NCBI GenBank assembly: GCA_003563455.1
Contig: PWRV01000241.1
Location: 1 to 34,848, forward strand
Source: Thioalkalivibrio sp.
GTDB taxonomy: Bacteria; Pseudomonadota; Gammaproteobacteria; Ectothiorhodospirales; Ectothiorhodospiraceae
Direction of reading: 5' to 3'
DNA: 34,848 bases
Shown: one piece after another, positions 11,648 through 22,975 of the stretch
How the letters are laid out: each line of letters begins with the position of its first letter
Position numbering within the stretch: position 1 is the first letter of the stretch
The notes under the pieces: model-generated
What the model saw: the letters and a program-made list of their open reading frames with translations, nothing else
Told to the model about the DNA's origin: nothing
Databases searched by the model: none
Position numbers and translations under genes: made by a program

Positions 11648-12199
11648 ATGACCGTGGAACCACCCGTACGTTACCGGATGGTCGGGGCGATCGTCCTGAT
11701 CTTTCTCGCCGTGCTTTTTCTACCGTGGCTGTTCGATGGCGCCGGTTACGAGGCGATGCAGGATCTGGAACAGCCGATCCCGGATCGACCGACGTTCGTT
11801 GAACCGCACACGCCGCCGGCGCCCGCACCCGAACCCCGCAGGGACCGTGTAGACGAGGGCGCCGACGCTGCGGCGTCCGTGGCGCAGGCGCCGGAAGTCT
11901 CCCCACCAGATCCCGTTCCCGAGGCCACCGGCCGAGCGGCTACCGCGGCGGGTGCGGCGCCAGGGGTCGGCTGGTCGGTGCAGGTCGGCAGCTTCGGCAG
12001 GGAGACGAATGCGCGGGACGAGGCCCGGCGGCTGCGTGAGGCAGGCTTTACCGCCTTCGTCGAGCGTGGCAGCGCCAATGGCCGTGATGTCTGGCGCGTG
12101 AAGGTGGGCCCCCGGGCCGAGCGTGACCAGGCCCTGCGTCTGCGCGACGACCTGCAGCGGCGAATGGATGTCACCGGCATCGTGGTGGCCCACCCGTGA
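11648..12199 (+). CDS. dedD: SPOR-domain protein, DedD-like
   Basis: Single N-terminal TM (YRMVGAIVLIFLAVLFLPWLFDG) and C-terminal SPOR repeat (WSVQVGSFGRETNARDEARRLREAGFTAFVE); folC-dedD-cvpA-purF order. Confidence 0.88.
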   Translation: MTVEPPVRYRMVGAIVLIFLAVLFLPWLFDGAGYEAMQDLEQPIPDRPTFVEPHTPPAPAPEPRRDRVDEGADAAASVAQAPEVSPPDPVPEATGRAATAAGAAPGVGWSVQVGSFGRETNARDEARRLREAGFTAFVERGSANGRDVWRVKVGPRAERDQALRLRDDLQRRMDVTGIVVAHP

Positions 12200-12322
12200 T
12201 TGGCTCGCCAGTGCCACGGGAAATTCCGGCGGGTGCGGTCGCGTCGGTGGTCTGGGGTAGACTACCGCCCCCGCCGGTGACCGGTGCCGGCGCTCAGCCA
12301 CGGTTGACAGGACTCGGATGAC

Positions 12323-12826
12323 GTGAACTGGATCGACTTCCTATTCATCGGGCTCATCGCCATCTCGGGTCTGATCAGCCTGTATCGGGGCTTCGTGCGC
12401 GAGGTGTTTTCCGTCGTCACATGGATCGTGGCGATCTGGGTCGGCATCCGATTTGCCGGGGCCACCGCGGAATACCTTCCCGCGGCCCTGAGTGATGAGA
12501 CCCTGCGCCTCGGCATCGCCTTCGCGGTCCTGTTCATCCTGGTCCTGATCGTCGGCGGAATCGCGGGTATCATCGCCACCCGCCTGGTTCGTGGCACGGG
12601 ACTGACCGGAACAGACCGGTCGCTGGGCATTGTCTTCGGCCTGCTGAGAGGTGTGCTCATCGTCGCGCTGCTGGTGTTCGTGGCGTCGCTGACGCTGGTC
12701 CCGGAGGAATCCTGGTGGCAGGAAAGCCGCCTGGTGCCCGAATTCGAACGCCTGGTCGGATGGGTGGTGAACCAGTTGCCGGAGACGATTCAGGAACGTC
12801 TGCGCGATCTGCCGGACGAGGTGTGA
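12323..12826 (+). CDS. cvpA: CvpA family membrane protein
   Basis: [34 protein letters not shown]; directly upstream of purF. Confidence 0.95.
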   Translation: MNWIDFLFIGLIAISGLISLYRGFVREVFSVVTWIVAIWVGIRFAGATAEYLPAALSDETLRLGIAFAVLFILVLIVGGIAGIIATRLVRGTGLTGTDRSLGIVFGLLRGVLIVALLVFVASLTLVPEESWWQESRLVPEFERLVGWVVNQLPETIQERLRDLPDEV

Positions 12827-12860
12827 CCCTGGACCGGTTCCACAGTCCATTGGAGTTGCC

Positions 12861-14366
12861 ATGTGTGGAGTCATAGGTGTCGTCGGCACCGCCGCAGTCA
12901 ATCAGCTGCTTTATGACGCAATGCTGGTGTTGCAGCACCGGGGCCAGGACGCTGCGGGCATCGTCACTTCGGACGCCCAGGGGCGCCTGCATCTGCGCAA
13001 GGACAACGGTCTGGTCCGGGACGTCTTCCAGGCTCAGCACATGCGTGGCTTGCTCGGAAACATGGGCATCGGGCACGTGCGCTATCCGACAGCCGGTACG
13101 GCCAGTTCCGCGGAGGCGCAGCCTTTCTACGTTAATTCGCCCTTCGGGATCACCCTCGGTCACAACGGCAACCTGATCAACGCCCGCGAGCTGAACCAGG
13201 CCCTTTTCGCGACAGACCGCCGGCACATCAATACCGACTCGGATTCGGAGATCCTGCTGAATGTCTTCGCCCAGGAGCTGCTCCGCTTTCTCGACAACGG
13301 CCTGACCGCCGACGCGGTGTTCAACGCCATCGCGCGCGTGCACGAGCGGGCAGTTGGCGCCTATGCGGTGGTCGGCATGATCGCCGGACGCGGGCTGGTG
13401 GCTTTCCGCGATCCGTTCGGCATCCGGCCGCTGGTCTATGGCCGCAGGGAGACTCCGGGCGGCGTCGAGTGGATGGTCGCCTCGGAGAGCGCAGCCCTGG
13501 AGTCGCAGGGCTTCGAGCTCGAGCGCGACCTCGGCCCCGGCGAGGGCATCTTCATCACGCCGGAAGGCGAGGTCGCGACGCGGTACTGCGCACCGGGCGC
13601 ATCGCTGCACCCGTGTATCTTCGAACACGTCTATTTCGCGCGCCCGGACTCCGTGATCGACAACATCTTCGTGCACCGGGCGCGGATGCGCATGGGCACC
13701 CGTCTCGGCCAGAAGATCCGGCGGATCTGGCCGGACCACGACATCGACGTCGTCGTGCCCATTCCCGACACCGGCCGCACGGTCGCTCTCGAGATGGCGC
13801 ACGAACTCGATATCAAGTACCGCGAGGGCTTCATCAAGAACCGCTACATCGGGCGCACCTTCATCATGCCCGGCCAGACGCGCCGTCGGAAATCGGTACG
13901 CCAGAAACTGAACGCGATCTCGCTCGAGTTCAGGGACAAGAACGTGATGCTGGTCGACGATTCGATCGTTCGCGGCACCACCTCCCGGGAGATCGTGCTG
14001 ATGGCGCGCGAGGCCGGTGCGCGCAAGGTGTACTTCGCGTCGGCGGCTCCGCCGGTGCGCTTTCCCAACATCTACGGTATCGACATGCCCGCTCCAAACG
14101 AACTCATCGCGCACGAGCGGGACGAGGATTCGGTCTGTGCGGCGATCGCCGCCGACCGGCTGATCTACCAGGACCTCGACGACCTGATTGCCGCAGTCCA
14201 GCGGGGCAACCGGTCAATCGCGAAGTTCGACTGTTCCGTGTTCACTGGCGAGTATGTGACGGGTGTGGATCCCGCCTACCTCGACTATGTGGCCACGGCG
14301 CGCGCCGACGGCAACGCCCTGGAATCGACCAGCGGCGAGGGGCTCGACCTCGCGAACAAGAAGTGA
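12861..14366 (+). CDS. purF: amidophosphoribosyltransferase
   Basis: [10 protein letters not shown]-terminal nucleophile Cys; [32 protein letters not shown] motif. Confidence 0.98.
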   Translation: MCGVIGVVGTAAVNQLLYDAMLVLQHRGQDAAGIVTSDAQGRLHLRKDNGLVRDVFQAQHMRGLLGNMGIGHVRYPTAGTASSAEAQPFYVNSPFGITLGHNGNLINARELNQALFATDRRHINTDSDSEILLNVFAQELLRFLDNGLTADAVFNAIARVHERAVGAYAVVGMIAGRGLVAFRDPFGIRPLVYGRRETPGGVEWMVASESAALESQGFELERDLGPGEGIFITPEGEVATRYCAPGASLHPCIFEHVYFARPDSVIDNIFVHRARMRMGTRLGQKIRRIWPDHDIDVVVPIPDTGRTVALEMAHELDIKYREGFIKNRYIGRTFIMPGQTRRRKSVRQKLNAISLEFRDKNVMLVDDSIVRGTTSREIVLMAREAGARKVYFASAAPPVRFPNIYGIDMPAPNELIAHERDEDSVCAAIAADRLIYQDLDDLIAAVQRGNRSIAKFDCSVFTGEYVTGVDPAYLDYVATARADGNALESTSGEGLDLANKK

Positions 14367-14953
14367 CCGGCGGCGTCCCCACGGCCGACCCCACGACGAT
14401 GGATACCGCGTGGCTGCAGCGTGTGGTGCGCGATGCGCGGGTGCGGGAGCCCGGCGGTATGGGCCGCCCGATTCTGGTGGTGCGCGTAGACGAGCAGCGC
14501 CTGTACGTCGTGGATCATGGCCACCCGCCGGAGCATTATCCGGTGTCGACCGCCGAAAACGGGGTCGGGAACCGCCAGGGCAGTAACCGGACCCCCACGG
14601 GCCTGCATCGCGTGGCACAGCGCATCGGGGATGCCGCGCCGGCCGGCAGTGTCTTTCGCGGCCGCGTCGCCACCGGCGAGATCGCCCCGGTGCTGTCCGA
14701 TCCCGGGCAACGCGGTCCCGGAGATCGCATCACCTCGCGGATCCTCTGGCTGGAAGGCCTCGAACCGGGCCGGAATCGGGGCGGCGAGGTCGACAGCTTC
14801 AGCCGTTACATCTACATCCACGGCACCGATGAGGAGGGGCGGATCGGGGTGCCGGCTTCGCACGGCTGCATCCGGATGCGCAATAGGGACATCGTTGCGC
14901 TGTTTCCCCGCGTGCCTCTGCATTCCCTCGTCCTGATCCTCCCGGACGCCTGA
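14363..14953 (+). CDS. L,D-transpeptidase (YkuD domain), no obvious signal peptide
   Basis: [34 protein letters not shown] (YkuD H...SHGCIRM); start GTG 14363 or ATG 14399. Confidence 0.85.
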   Translation: MTGGVPTADPTTMDTAWLQRVVRDARVREPGGMGRPILVVRVDEQRLYVVDHGHPPEHYPVSTAENGVGNRQGSNRTPTGLHRVAQRIGDAAPAGSVFRGRVATGEIAPVLSDPGQRGPGDRITSRILWLEGLEPGRNRGGEVDSFSRYIYIHGTDEEGRIGVPASHGCIRMRNRDIVALFPRVPLHSLVLILPDA

Positions 14954-14980
14954 TCGCCGGAAGGGCTGGCCCTAGACGGG

Positions 14981-15251
14981 ATCGTGGGAGCGGTCTCCAG
15001 CCGCGTTGCGGCGCTGGGTTGAATGCGCCGGGCCATCGCGGCCAGAGTCCACCCCCCCATGGGCCTGGGCGGCCGCCGGAGGCCAGCTCCCCGACCGATT
15101 TTCCCCGGCGCCAGCCCGGCGAGAGGGCTCGCCTCCCCCAGGGGCCGGGGTGACCGTGCAGGAGCGTGCCCTGCACGCGAATTGGCGTCGGGTTTCGCCC
15201 TGGCGTCCGGGGCGCCAGCGGCGCATTCGCGAGCAGGCTCGCTGCGACAGG
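14981..15251. repeat. Cluster of about six degenerate REP-like palindromic elements in mixed orientation
   Basis: + 14983-15010 gtgggagcggtctccagccgcgtt; - 15033-15059; - 15069-15094; - 15115-15140; + 15158-15182 gcaggagcgtgccctgcacgcgaat; - 15222-15251 cattcgcgagcaggctcgctgcgacagg; each has an internal GC-rich inverted repeat. Confidence 0.65.
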
Positions 15252-15349
15252 GGGGTGGGGGCGAACGCTGCAGGACATTTCATGGGTGCAATAGCCTTTG
15301 TGATACCATGGGCTTTCGTCATTCGCTCGACCAGGTGGTGGAATTTTTG

Positions 15350-15366
15350 TTGACTACGGCGGTCAA
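15350..15366. promoter_or_regulatory. Candidate type 1 IscR operator upstream of iscR
   Basis: TTGACTACGGCGGTCAA: YYGACT-N5-xGTCRR half-site arrangement, 5-bp inverted arms, 79 bp upstream of the iscR ATG. Confidence 0.5.
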
Positions 15367-15444
15367 GAAAAACGGAAGGGAAGCTAGAACCGAATACGGA
15401 AGCCAGAAACCCATGAATTGCTGCTATCCCCGGAGGCGACGTAT

Positions 15445-15921
15445 ATGAAGTTGTCAACCAAGGGCCGCTACGCGGTCACCGCCATGATGGACCTGGCGAT
15501 CCACGATCGGATCGGGCCGGTGACGCTGGCCGAAATTTCGCAGTGCCAGGGCATTTCCCTGTCTTACCTGGAGCAGCTGTTCGCGAAGCTGCGCAAGGCA
15601 AGCCTGGTCGAAGGCGTCCGCGGACCGGGGGGCGGATACCGTCTGGCCAAGCGGGCCGACCAGATCAGCATCGCCCACATCATCATGGCCGTGGACGAAT
15701 CCGTCGATGTCACGCGCTGCAAGGGGCACAAGGACTGTCAGCAGGGCGAACGCTGTCTCACCCATGAGCTGTGGGACGATCTCAGTCAGCAGCTCCACGA
15801 CTTTCTGGACGGGATTACGCTGGCACAGTTCGCCAATCGTCCCGAGGTACAGAAGGTCGCCCGCCGGCAGGATGAGCGCCGGGCGCGGCACCACTTCATC
15901 TTCCGTCACGACGCAGCCTGA
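15445..15921 (+). CDS. iscR: Rrf2-family Fe-S cluster regulator IscR
   Basis: [49 protein letters not shown]-x5-C-x5-C ligand set ([16 protein letters not shown]). Confidence 0.95.
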   Translation: MKLSTKGRYAVTAMMDLAIHDRIGPVTLAEISQCQGISLSYLEQLFAKLRKASLVEGVRGPGGGYRLAKRADQISIAHIIMAVDESVDVTRCKGHKDCQQGERCLTHELWDDLSQQLHDFLDGITLAQFANRPEVQKVARRQDERRARHHFIFRHDAA

Positions 15922-17993
15922 TCGCCCCGGCCTTTACCGGGGAGTGGGCGCACACGCCGGGGTTTATCCCCGGCGTTTTTTTGGGCAACCCAGTCCATGC
16001 CGGGCCGCACGTCCCGCAGGGCCCTGAGCAACTGACTCTCGCAGTCCGAGCGCTCCACAGGACTCAACTCCGCGTAGCGCAGTCGGGTGTACGCGTGAGC
16101 AATGTCCGACAGCGGGTTCGCAAGGTCGGGCCGGATCGCGCTCAGCCGGGCAGCATAGCCGGTCATCGTCTCGTGCGGCGCGCGCTCCAGCCCATGCCGC
16201 CGAAAGCGTCGTGACAACCGGTCGAGCGCCCGCTGCGCTCTGTCCCGATCGTCTCCGGGGCGACGCGCCACAGCGATCAGTCCGGCGGCCAGACCGAGTC
16301 CGCCGAAGGACACGACGAGTGCGATCAGGATGCTGCGCCAGTCGGTGGCGTCGAGTCCGAAGCGGGCAAAGAGCTGGCGCTGGCGTTCCGGATCGAAGGC
16401 CAGCACCAGGCTCTCCCAGCGGAAGGTCGCGAGTTCCTGCCAGTCCGACAACCGCAGGCGCCACTGCACCGTCCAGGGCAGGCCCGACCGGCGCAGGAAC
16501 GCGGGAGCATCGGCGTCGTCACCGAACAGTCCGCCCAGTCCGGTCTCGATGCGCTCCGGGGCGATCGCGGCCGTTGGATCGACCCGCACCCAGCCAGCGT
16601 CGTCCAGCCACACCTCGGTCCAGGCGTGGGCATCGGCCTGGCGCAGCCGCAGGTAGTTTCCCGTGTCCATCCACTGGCCGCCCTGGTAGCCGGTAATGAC
16701 GCGCGCGGGGATGCCGGCCGCGCGCATCAGTACCGCGAACGCGGATGCGTAGTGCTCGCAGTAGCCCGCCTGGGTCTCGAACAGAAAGTGGTCGGTGCGA
16801 TCGCCCTGCAGCCGTGGGGGGCGGAGCGTGTAGCGAAAAGGCTCTCCGGCGAACAGTTCAAGCGCCGCGCTGACGATCGCACGGTCGTCGTCCCGGTGCA
16901 TCGCCCGCCAGAGTCCCGCCTGTACGCGGCTTCGTGCCGCGGTGTTCTCAGGCAGCATCAGCGCCCGGGCACGTTCCCCTTCTGCAAGCGGCAGCGCCGG
17001 CGGTGCGTCGAGCCGGGCGCTGGCGGTGTACTGGATGCGGTTGTCGATGCGGTTGCGCTGCACCACCTGCAGATTGTCCAGCAGGCGCGCCTGTGGCGGC
17101 ACGGAGGCGGGAAAATCCAGCACCGGCAGGTAGCGTGCGCGCGTCGGTTCCAGCGTTACGGTGTAGGCAACGTCATCCGTGGCCGGGCCCGCTGCCGGAA
17201 TCTCCGGACGGTCGCGGTCGGCTTGCCAGCCGCGTCCGTCGAAGTCGGTCATCACCTGCGCGCGCCAGTACTGCAGGCTGGAGGGCGGGACCGGTCCGTC
17301 GAAGCGCACCCGCATCGCGGTGGCTTCGTTTTCCAGCAACTGCGCGATATCGCCCGGCTCGAGGCGGTCGGAGAGGCCGGTTTGTGCGACGCTCTCCTCT
17401 GCGGGGTTTCCCCATATCGGCCCCGGGATCCGGGGAAAGACCAGAAACAGGATCAGCATGATCGGGAGGGCGTGCACCAGCATCAGCGCCGAGGACCGGG
17501 CAAGGCGGCGAAACGGCAGGGGTCGACCGCCGTGGACCTGGATCAGGGCCGCGGTGATCAGCCAGGCCGACAGCAGCGAGTACGCCGCGATCAGGATCGA
17601 CTGGTTGAAGAAGTAGGTGGTGACCACGATGAAATAGGCGAGAAAGAGCGTGACCACGACGTCGCGTTCCGAGCGGATCTCGAGGAGTTTGAGCGCGACC
17701 ATCACCAGCAGCAGCGCGGTGCCGGCCTGCTGGCCGGTAAAGGTGCCGAAGTGGCTGAAGGTCAGCGCCCCACCCCCGAGCACGATCGGCACGAGGATCC
17801 AGCGCGACGGGAGCCGGGCATGACCCGCGTGAATGATCAGACGCCACAGCAGCGCAGCGGCAAGCACCGCGATCACCCATGGAGGCTGGTGCCATGCGTG
17901 GGGGAGCGCCGCGACGGGTATGGCGGCAAGCAGGAGCCACAGGCCGGGCAGGGCGGTCGGTCGGGTCGGGACGACGGTTGACGCGGTGGTCAT
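15906..17993 (-). CDS. tgpA: TgpA-like transglutaminase membrane protein (DUF3488/transglutaminase core/DUF4129-like)
   Basis: Multiple N-terminal TMs; [30 protein letters not shown] and [21 protein letters not shown]; start at internal ATG ([12 protein letters not shown]) overlapping the DUF58 stop. Confidence 0.92.
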   Translation of the reverse strand: MTTASTVVPTRPTALPGLWLLLAAIPVAALPHAWHQPPWVIAVLAAALLWRLIIHAGHARLPSRWILVPIVLGGGALTFSHFGTFTGQQAGTALLLVMVALKLLEIRSERDVVVTLFLAYFIVVTTYFFNQSILIAAYSLLSAWLITAALIQVHGGRPLPFRRLARSSALMLVHALPIMLILFLVFPRIPGPIWGNPAEESVAQTGLSDRLEPGDIAQLLENEATAMRVRFDGPVPPSSLQYWRAQVMTDFDGRGWQADRDRPEIPAAGPATDDVAYTVTLEPTRARYLPVLDFPASVPPQARLLDNLQVVQRNRIDNRIQYTASARLDAPPALPLAEGERARALMLPENTAARSRVQAGLWRAMHRDDDRAIVSAALELFAGEPFRYTLRPPRLQGDRTDHFLFETQAGYCEHYASAFAVLMRAAGIPARVITGYQGGQWMDTGNYLRLRQADAHAWTEVWLDDAGWVRVDPTAAIAPERIETGLGGLFGDDADAPAFLRRSGLPWTVQWRLRLSDWQELATFRWESLVLAFDPERQRQLFARFGLDATDWRSILIALVVSFGGLGLAAGLIAVARRPGDDRDRAQRALDRLSRRFRRHGLERAPHETMTGYAARLSAIRPDLANPLSDIAHAYTRLRYAELSPVERSDCESQLLRALRDVRPGMDWVAQKNAGDKPRRVRPLPGKGRGDQAAS
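15954..15982 (+). terminator. Intrinsic terminator of iscR
   Basis: ACGCCGGGG-TTTAT-CCCCGGCGT perfect 9-bp stem followed by T7; a second hairpin CCCCGG-N6-CCGGGG lies at 15925-15942. Confidence 0.9.
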
Positions 17994-18990
17994 TCTGCGG
18001 AATGTCCGGGCAGGCCGAACAATGCCAGCGCGCGCAGGCAGCGGCCGAGATGGTCGGGGCCGGTGTCCGGACCGACCCGGGTTCCGGGCAGGCGCAATCC
18101 GTAGACTTGGCCCTGGGCATTGGCCTCCAGCACCCGGTGGCACAGCGCCGACAGGCGCGCCTCCGGGTCCGTGGCCGGGACGCCGTCCCAGTCCAGCCAG
18201 ACCGGTGCACCACTGCCGGATCCGGTATCCCGCACGAAAAGCTGGCCGCTGCGGGCCACCGCCTTCCAGGCGATACGGTTGGGAGGATCGCCAGGGCGGT
18301 ATTCGCGGATCTCGTCGGGTGCGGCATCCGGTCTTGCGGCGTTTTCGGCCTGTTCTCCGTCGGATTCATCACCGGTGAGGGCGAGTGCGTCGAGCGGTAT
18401 CGGAGCGGGGTAGACGAGGATCTCGTGGTCCAGTGTGAACCAGGTCCAGGCCTCCAGCAGTCCCAGGGGGTAGCGGGTCGACAGGCGTTGCCGCGGCAGT
18501 CGGTGGATACCGCGCGGCCGGGGCTCGAGCGGAACCGCGATCTCCGTCGAACCGCTGGGCTCCAGGAAGGCCGGACGGCTCGGGGTCCCGCCCGCCGCCG
18601 ACAGGTGGATGGCCTCGCGGGGTCTCGCGCTGCGGTCCTCGAGACGCAGCGTCAGCAGGGGCGCTGTCCCGGCAAATACCGGTGCGACCGGGAGTGCGGT
18701 GACCTCGAGCCCCAGCAGATTGCGATGGGTGTACCACATCGCGTTGTGGCCGATGCCGACAACGAGGAAGGTCAGCAGAAAGGCCATGTTGTTCGAGTAG
18801 TTGATCGCACCCAGCAGCATCACCATCAGGATCGCAAGCAGCATGTACCCCTGGCGCGTGGGCAGGATGTAGACGCGGTCCCGGCCGATCACCGCGCGCC
18901 GGCCGTCTGCCCGGTGGCGGCGTGTGACCCAACGGATGAAGTCCTCGCGCAGGCGGCCCCGGCTCGTGGTGGCCCCGGCCCCGTCGCTTT

Positions 18991-19009
<19 letters not shown>
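17990..19009 (-). CDS. DUF58 domain protein
   Basis: Two N-terminal TMs; EIREYRPGDPPNRIAWKAVARSGQLFVRD motif; sits between moxR and tgpA. Confidence 0.92.
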
Positions 19010-19923
<914 letters not shown>

Positions 19924-20041
19924 GCGGTATCCTTGATCTGCCTGCGTGTTGAGTCGGACGTCCTGGCCAGGGTTCCCCTGGACCGGGGCCGTGCGCGATT
20001 GCACGGGCCCATTATGAACCTTTGCTGCGCTGGAAGCTGTG

Positions 20042-21184
20042 ATGGACGAAGGGGAACGCCAGTCGGATCCGCTGCTGCGCTATGCGGTGGAGGCCGGTCC
20101 GCCACCGCGGGTGCGGTTCTCGGGCCGGATGGATGCCTACAGCACCGGGCCCGTCTGGCAGGCTGTGCTCGACGAGTTCCGGCGGTTGTCCGGCGCGACC
20201 GAACTCGTGCTGGATCTCGGCGAGGTGGAGTACTGTGACGGAGCCGGCGCCGCCCTGCTGTACAGCGTCGAGCGCGAGACGGCGGAGCGGGGCGCCACGC
20301 TCCGCTTCGAGGGCATGACCCGGGCGATCGCAGGTCATCTGCAACCTTACCGCGACGCCGACGCGGCGCAACCGGCCCGGGGCGCGGGGTCGGCTCCCTG
20401 GCCGCAACGCCTGCGGCGCGGCGTGATCGCGGTGGGCTTCGAGATCCACGAGCAGGTCGCTTTCATCGGCGAGGTCAGCGCGGCCCTGGTCCGGGGCCTG
20501 GCACGGCCCGGGCGGATGCGCTGGGGGGATACGTTGCGGGTCGCCGAAGCTGCCGGCTACCAGGCCCTGCCGATCGTCTCCCTGATCGCCTTTCTCCTCG
20601 GCGTGATTCTGGCCTTCCAGTCCGCCGTGGCCATGGGCCAGTTCGGCGCGCAGATCTTCGTGGCCGATCTGGTCGCGATATCGCTGTTCCGGGAGCTCGG
20701 CCCGCTGATGATGGCCATTCTGCTCGCGGGCCGCTCGGGTGCCGCCTTCGCAGCCGAAATCGGCACGATGAAGGTCAACGAGGAGGTGAATGCGTTGACC
20801 ACGATGGGGCTCGACCCGGTGCGTTTCCTGGTGGTGCCCAAGATCCTGGCGGGTATACTGGTGGCGCCGCTCCTGACCCTTTACGCCAACCTGATCGGGC
20901 TGATTGGCGCGGCACTGGTAATGCGCGGTTTCGGGATCCCGATGGTGACTTTCTTCAACCAGGTCAGCGGCGCGGTGGACCTTGGCGACCTGGGCTCGGG
21001 ACTCTTCAAGGCCTGCGTGTTTGGTTTCCTGGTCGCAAGTGTCGGTTGCCTGCGCGGTCTGCAGACCGGTGCGGGCGCGGCGGCGGTCGGGCGTTCGACC
21101 ACCAGCGCGGTAGTCAGCGCGATCATCCTGATCGTGATCGCGGACGGCCTTTTCGCCGTGCTCTTTTACCACCTCGGCATCTGA
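20042..21184 (+). CDS. MlaE-family ABC permease with N-terminal STAS (MlaB-like) domain
   Basis: N-terminal RFSGRMDAYSTGPVW...LVLDLGEVEYCDGAGAALLYSVE (STAS); C-terminal MlaE core LAGRSGAAFAAEIGTMKVNEEVNALTTMGLDPVRFLVVPK. Confidence 0.92.
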   Translation: MDEGERQSDPLLRYAVEAGPPPRVRFSGRMDAYSTGPVWQAVLDEFRRLSGATELVLDLGEVEYCDGAGAALLYSVERETAERGATLRFEGMTRAIAGHLQPYRDADAAQPARGAGSAPWPQRLRRGVIAVGFEIHEQVAFIGEVSAALVRGLARPGRMRWGDTLRVAEAAGYQALPIVSLIAFLLGVILAFQSAVAMGQFGAQIFVADLVAISLFRELGPLMMAILLAGRSGAAFAAEIGTMKVNEEVNALTTMGLDPVRFLVVPKILAGILVAPLLTLYANLIGLIGAALVMRGFGIPMVTFFNQVSGAVDLGDLGSGLFKACVFGFLVASVGCLRGLQTGAGAAAVGRSTTSAVVSAIILIVIADGLFAVLFYHLGI

Positions 21185-21187
21185 GCC

Positions 21188-21961
21188 ATGACCGGGACCG
21201 GTGAGCCGATCATTCAGGTTGAGGGGCTGACGATGGGCTTCGGCACGATGATCATCATGGAGAAACTCGACTTCGTGGTGCGCCGGGGCGAGACCTTCGT
21301 GATCCTCGGTGGTTCCGGCAGCGGCAAGAGCACGTTGCTGAAGCACATGATCGGCCTTCAGCGGCCATTGGCCGGCCGGGTCCTGATCGACGGTGCCGAT
21401 GTGACCACGGCGGAGGGTGCAGAACGCGAGGACATCCTTCGCGAAATCGGAGTGATGTACCAGATGGGGGCCCTGTTCGGCTCGATGAGCCTGCTCGAGA
21501 ACGTTCGTCTGCCACTGGAGGTTCACACGCGGCTGCCGACCGCGGCGATGAATCGCATCGCGCTGGCACGGCTGCAGATGGTGGGTCTGGCGGAATACGG
21601 TGACTTCATGCCTGCAGAGATCAGTGGTGGCATGCAGAAGCGGGCCGCGATCGCGCGGGCGATGGTGCTGGATCCGAAGGTGCTGTTCCTCGATGAACCC
21701 TCGGCCGGGCTGGACCCGATCACGTCGGCGGAACTCGACCAGCTCATTCGGCGTCTCTCCTCCAGCCTCGGCATGACCATGGTCGTGGTCACGCACGAAC
21801 TGCCCAGCATTTTCACGATCGCCGACCGGGTGATTATGCTGGACAGGGATAGCCGGTCGATCATCGCGGAAGGCGATCCCCGCGTGCTCCGGGACACCAG
21901 CGAGCATCCCTGGGTTCGGCGTTTCCTGCGCCGGGCCGAAACGGAGGACCTGCCGGCATGA
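21188..21961 (+). CDS. ABC transporter ATP-binding protein, MlaF-like
   Basis: ILGGSGSGKSTLLKHMIGL Walker A; SGGMQKRAAIARAMVLDPKVLFLDEPSAGLDPITSAELD. Confidence 0.94.
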   Translation: MTGTGEPIIQVEGLTMGFGTMIIMEKLDFVVRRGETFVILGGSGSGKSTLLKHMIGLQRPLAGRVLIDGADVTTAEGAEREDILREIGVMYQMGALFGSMSLLENVRLPLEVHTRLPTAAMNRIALARLQMVGLAEYGDFMPAEISGGMQKRAAIARAMVLDPKVLFLDEPSAGLDPITSAELDQLIRRLSSSLGMTMVVVTHELPSIFTIADRVIMLDRDSRSIIAEGDPRVLRDTSEHPWVRRFLRRAETEDLPA

Positions 21962-22974
21962 ATGCCGCTCAACACTTCAGGCTTGGCCTCTTCATCCTGG
22001 GCGCGATCGCGGTGGGTGTGATCGTGCTGGTGGTGATGGGCACGGGAAACCTGTTTCGACCCACCGTTACGATGGAGACCTACATCGATAGCTCGGTGCA
22101 GGGCCTCGATGTCGGCGCTCCAATCAAGTTCCGCGGTGTGACCGTCGGCGAGGTGACCAGCCTCGGCTTCACGTCCACTGAATACGAAGTGGATGTGCCT
22201 CCCCTCCAGCGCAAGCGGTACGTGATTGTCCTCGGTCGGCTGCGTCTGGATCGGTTCGCATCGACGGACCAGGAGAGCGTTGTCAGCGACGATCTGCTGG
22301 AGTCGCTGGTGGAGGCGGGGCTCCGCGTGCGCATGGCGGCCCAGGGCATCACCGGTATCAATTACCTCGAGCTGGACTTCGTGGACCCTGCGTTCCACGC
22401 GGCACTGCCCATCGACTGGGAACCCCGCAACGCCTATATTCCTTCCGCCCCCAGCATCGCGACGCGGTTCCTCGAACACGCGGAGAATGCACTGCGCCGC
22501 ATCGAACTGCTGGACATCGAGGGCGTGGTGGATAGTGCCGCGAACCTGCTGTTCACGCTGGAACGGACCGTGGCGACGCTCGACACCGAGACCCTGAACC
22601 GCCAGGCAACGGAACTGACCGCCCAGTTGACGCAGACCCTGGCCCAGAGTGAGCGGCTGCTGGTCGCCGCGGAGAAACTGCTCGAGGATCCGGACATGAC
22701 TGCGCTGCCGGGCGAGGCTCGCGTGACGCTGCAATCCCTGCGCGGAACCATCGAGGAAGCGGACCTCGGCGAGGTGGTCCGGCAGGTCGAGCGGTTGGTC
22801 GGCCGGCTCGATCGGGGTCTGGAGCTCAACGAACAGCGTCTGGCGATGACGCTGGCGGAACTGCAGGCAGCCACCACTACCCTGCGGGCGCTGAGCGAAG
22901 ATGCGCGACGTAATCCGGCCGGTGCCATCTTCGGCGCGCCGCCGCCGCGCAGCACATTCGAGCGGGGACAGTGA
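21958..22974 (+). CDS. MCE-domain (MlaD/PqiB-like) substrate-binding protein
   Basis: N-terminal TM then VTMETYIDSSVQGLDVGAPIKFRGVTVGEVTSLGF MCE motif; ATGA overlap with ATPase gene. Confidence 0.93.
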   Translation: MNAAQHFRLGLFILGAIAVGVIVLVVMGTGNLFRPTVTMETYIDSSVQGLDVGAPIKFRGVTVGEVTSLGFTSTEYEVDVPPLQRKRYVIVLGRLRLDRFASTDQESVVSDDLLESLVEAGLRVRMAAQGITGINYLELDFVDPAFHAALPIDWEPRNAYIPSAPSIATRFLEHAENALRRIELLDIEGVVDSAANLLFTLERTVATLDTETLNRQATELTAQLTQTLAQSERLLVAAEKLLEDPDMTALPGEARVTLQSLRGTIEEADLGEVVRQVERLVGRLDRGLELNEQRLAMTLAELQAATTTLRALSEDARRNPAGAIFGAPPPRSTFERGQ

Positions 22975-22975
22975 G

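Noticed and set aside
12657-14114. 485-aa minus-strand ORF opposite cvpA/purF
   Set aside because: Antisense shadow of purF; His/Arg/Asp-rich composition without recognisable motifs.
15006-15448. ORFs in the LDT-iscR intergenic region (115 and 141 aa)
   Set aside because: Translations run through the REP-like palindromes and the iscR promoter; no protein-like features.
15970-15990. Minus-strand A AAA AAC heptamer followed by a stable stem in tgpA (possible -1 frameshift site)
   Set aside because: The A-run and stem are simply the reverse complement of the iscR terminator. The -1 frame stops after three codons (CGC CGG GGA TAA) and would only trim the tail. Spacer to the stem is essentially zero, unlike productive sites.
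20012-21907. 631-aa minus-strand ORF opposite the Mla-like genes
   Set aside because: Shadow frame; the plus strand encodes clear STAS-MlaE and MlaF proteins.
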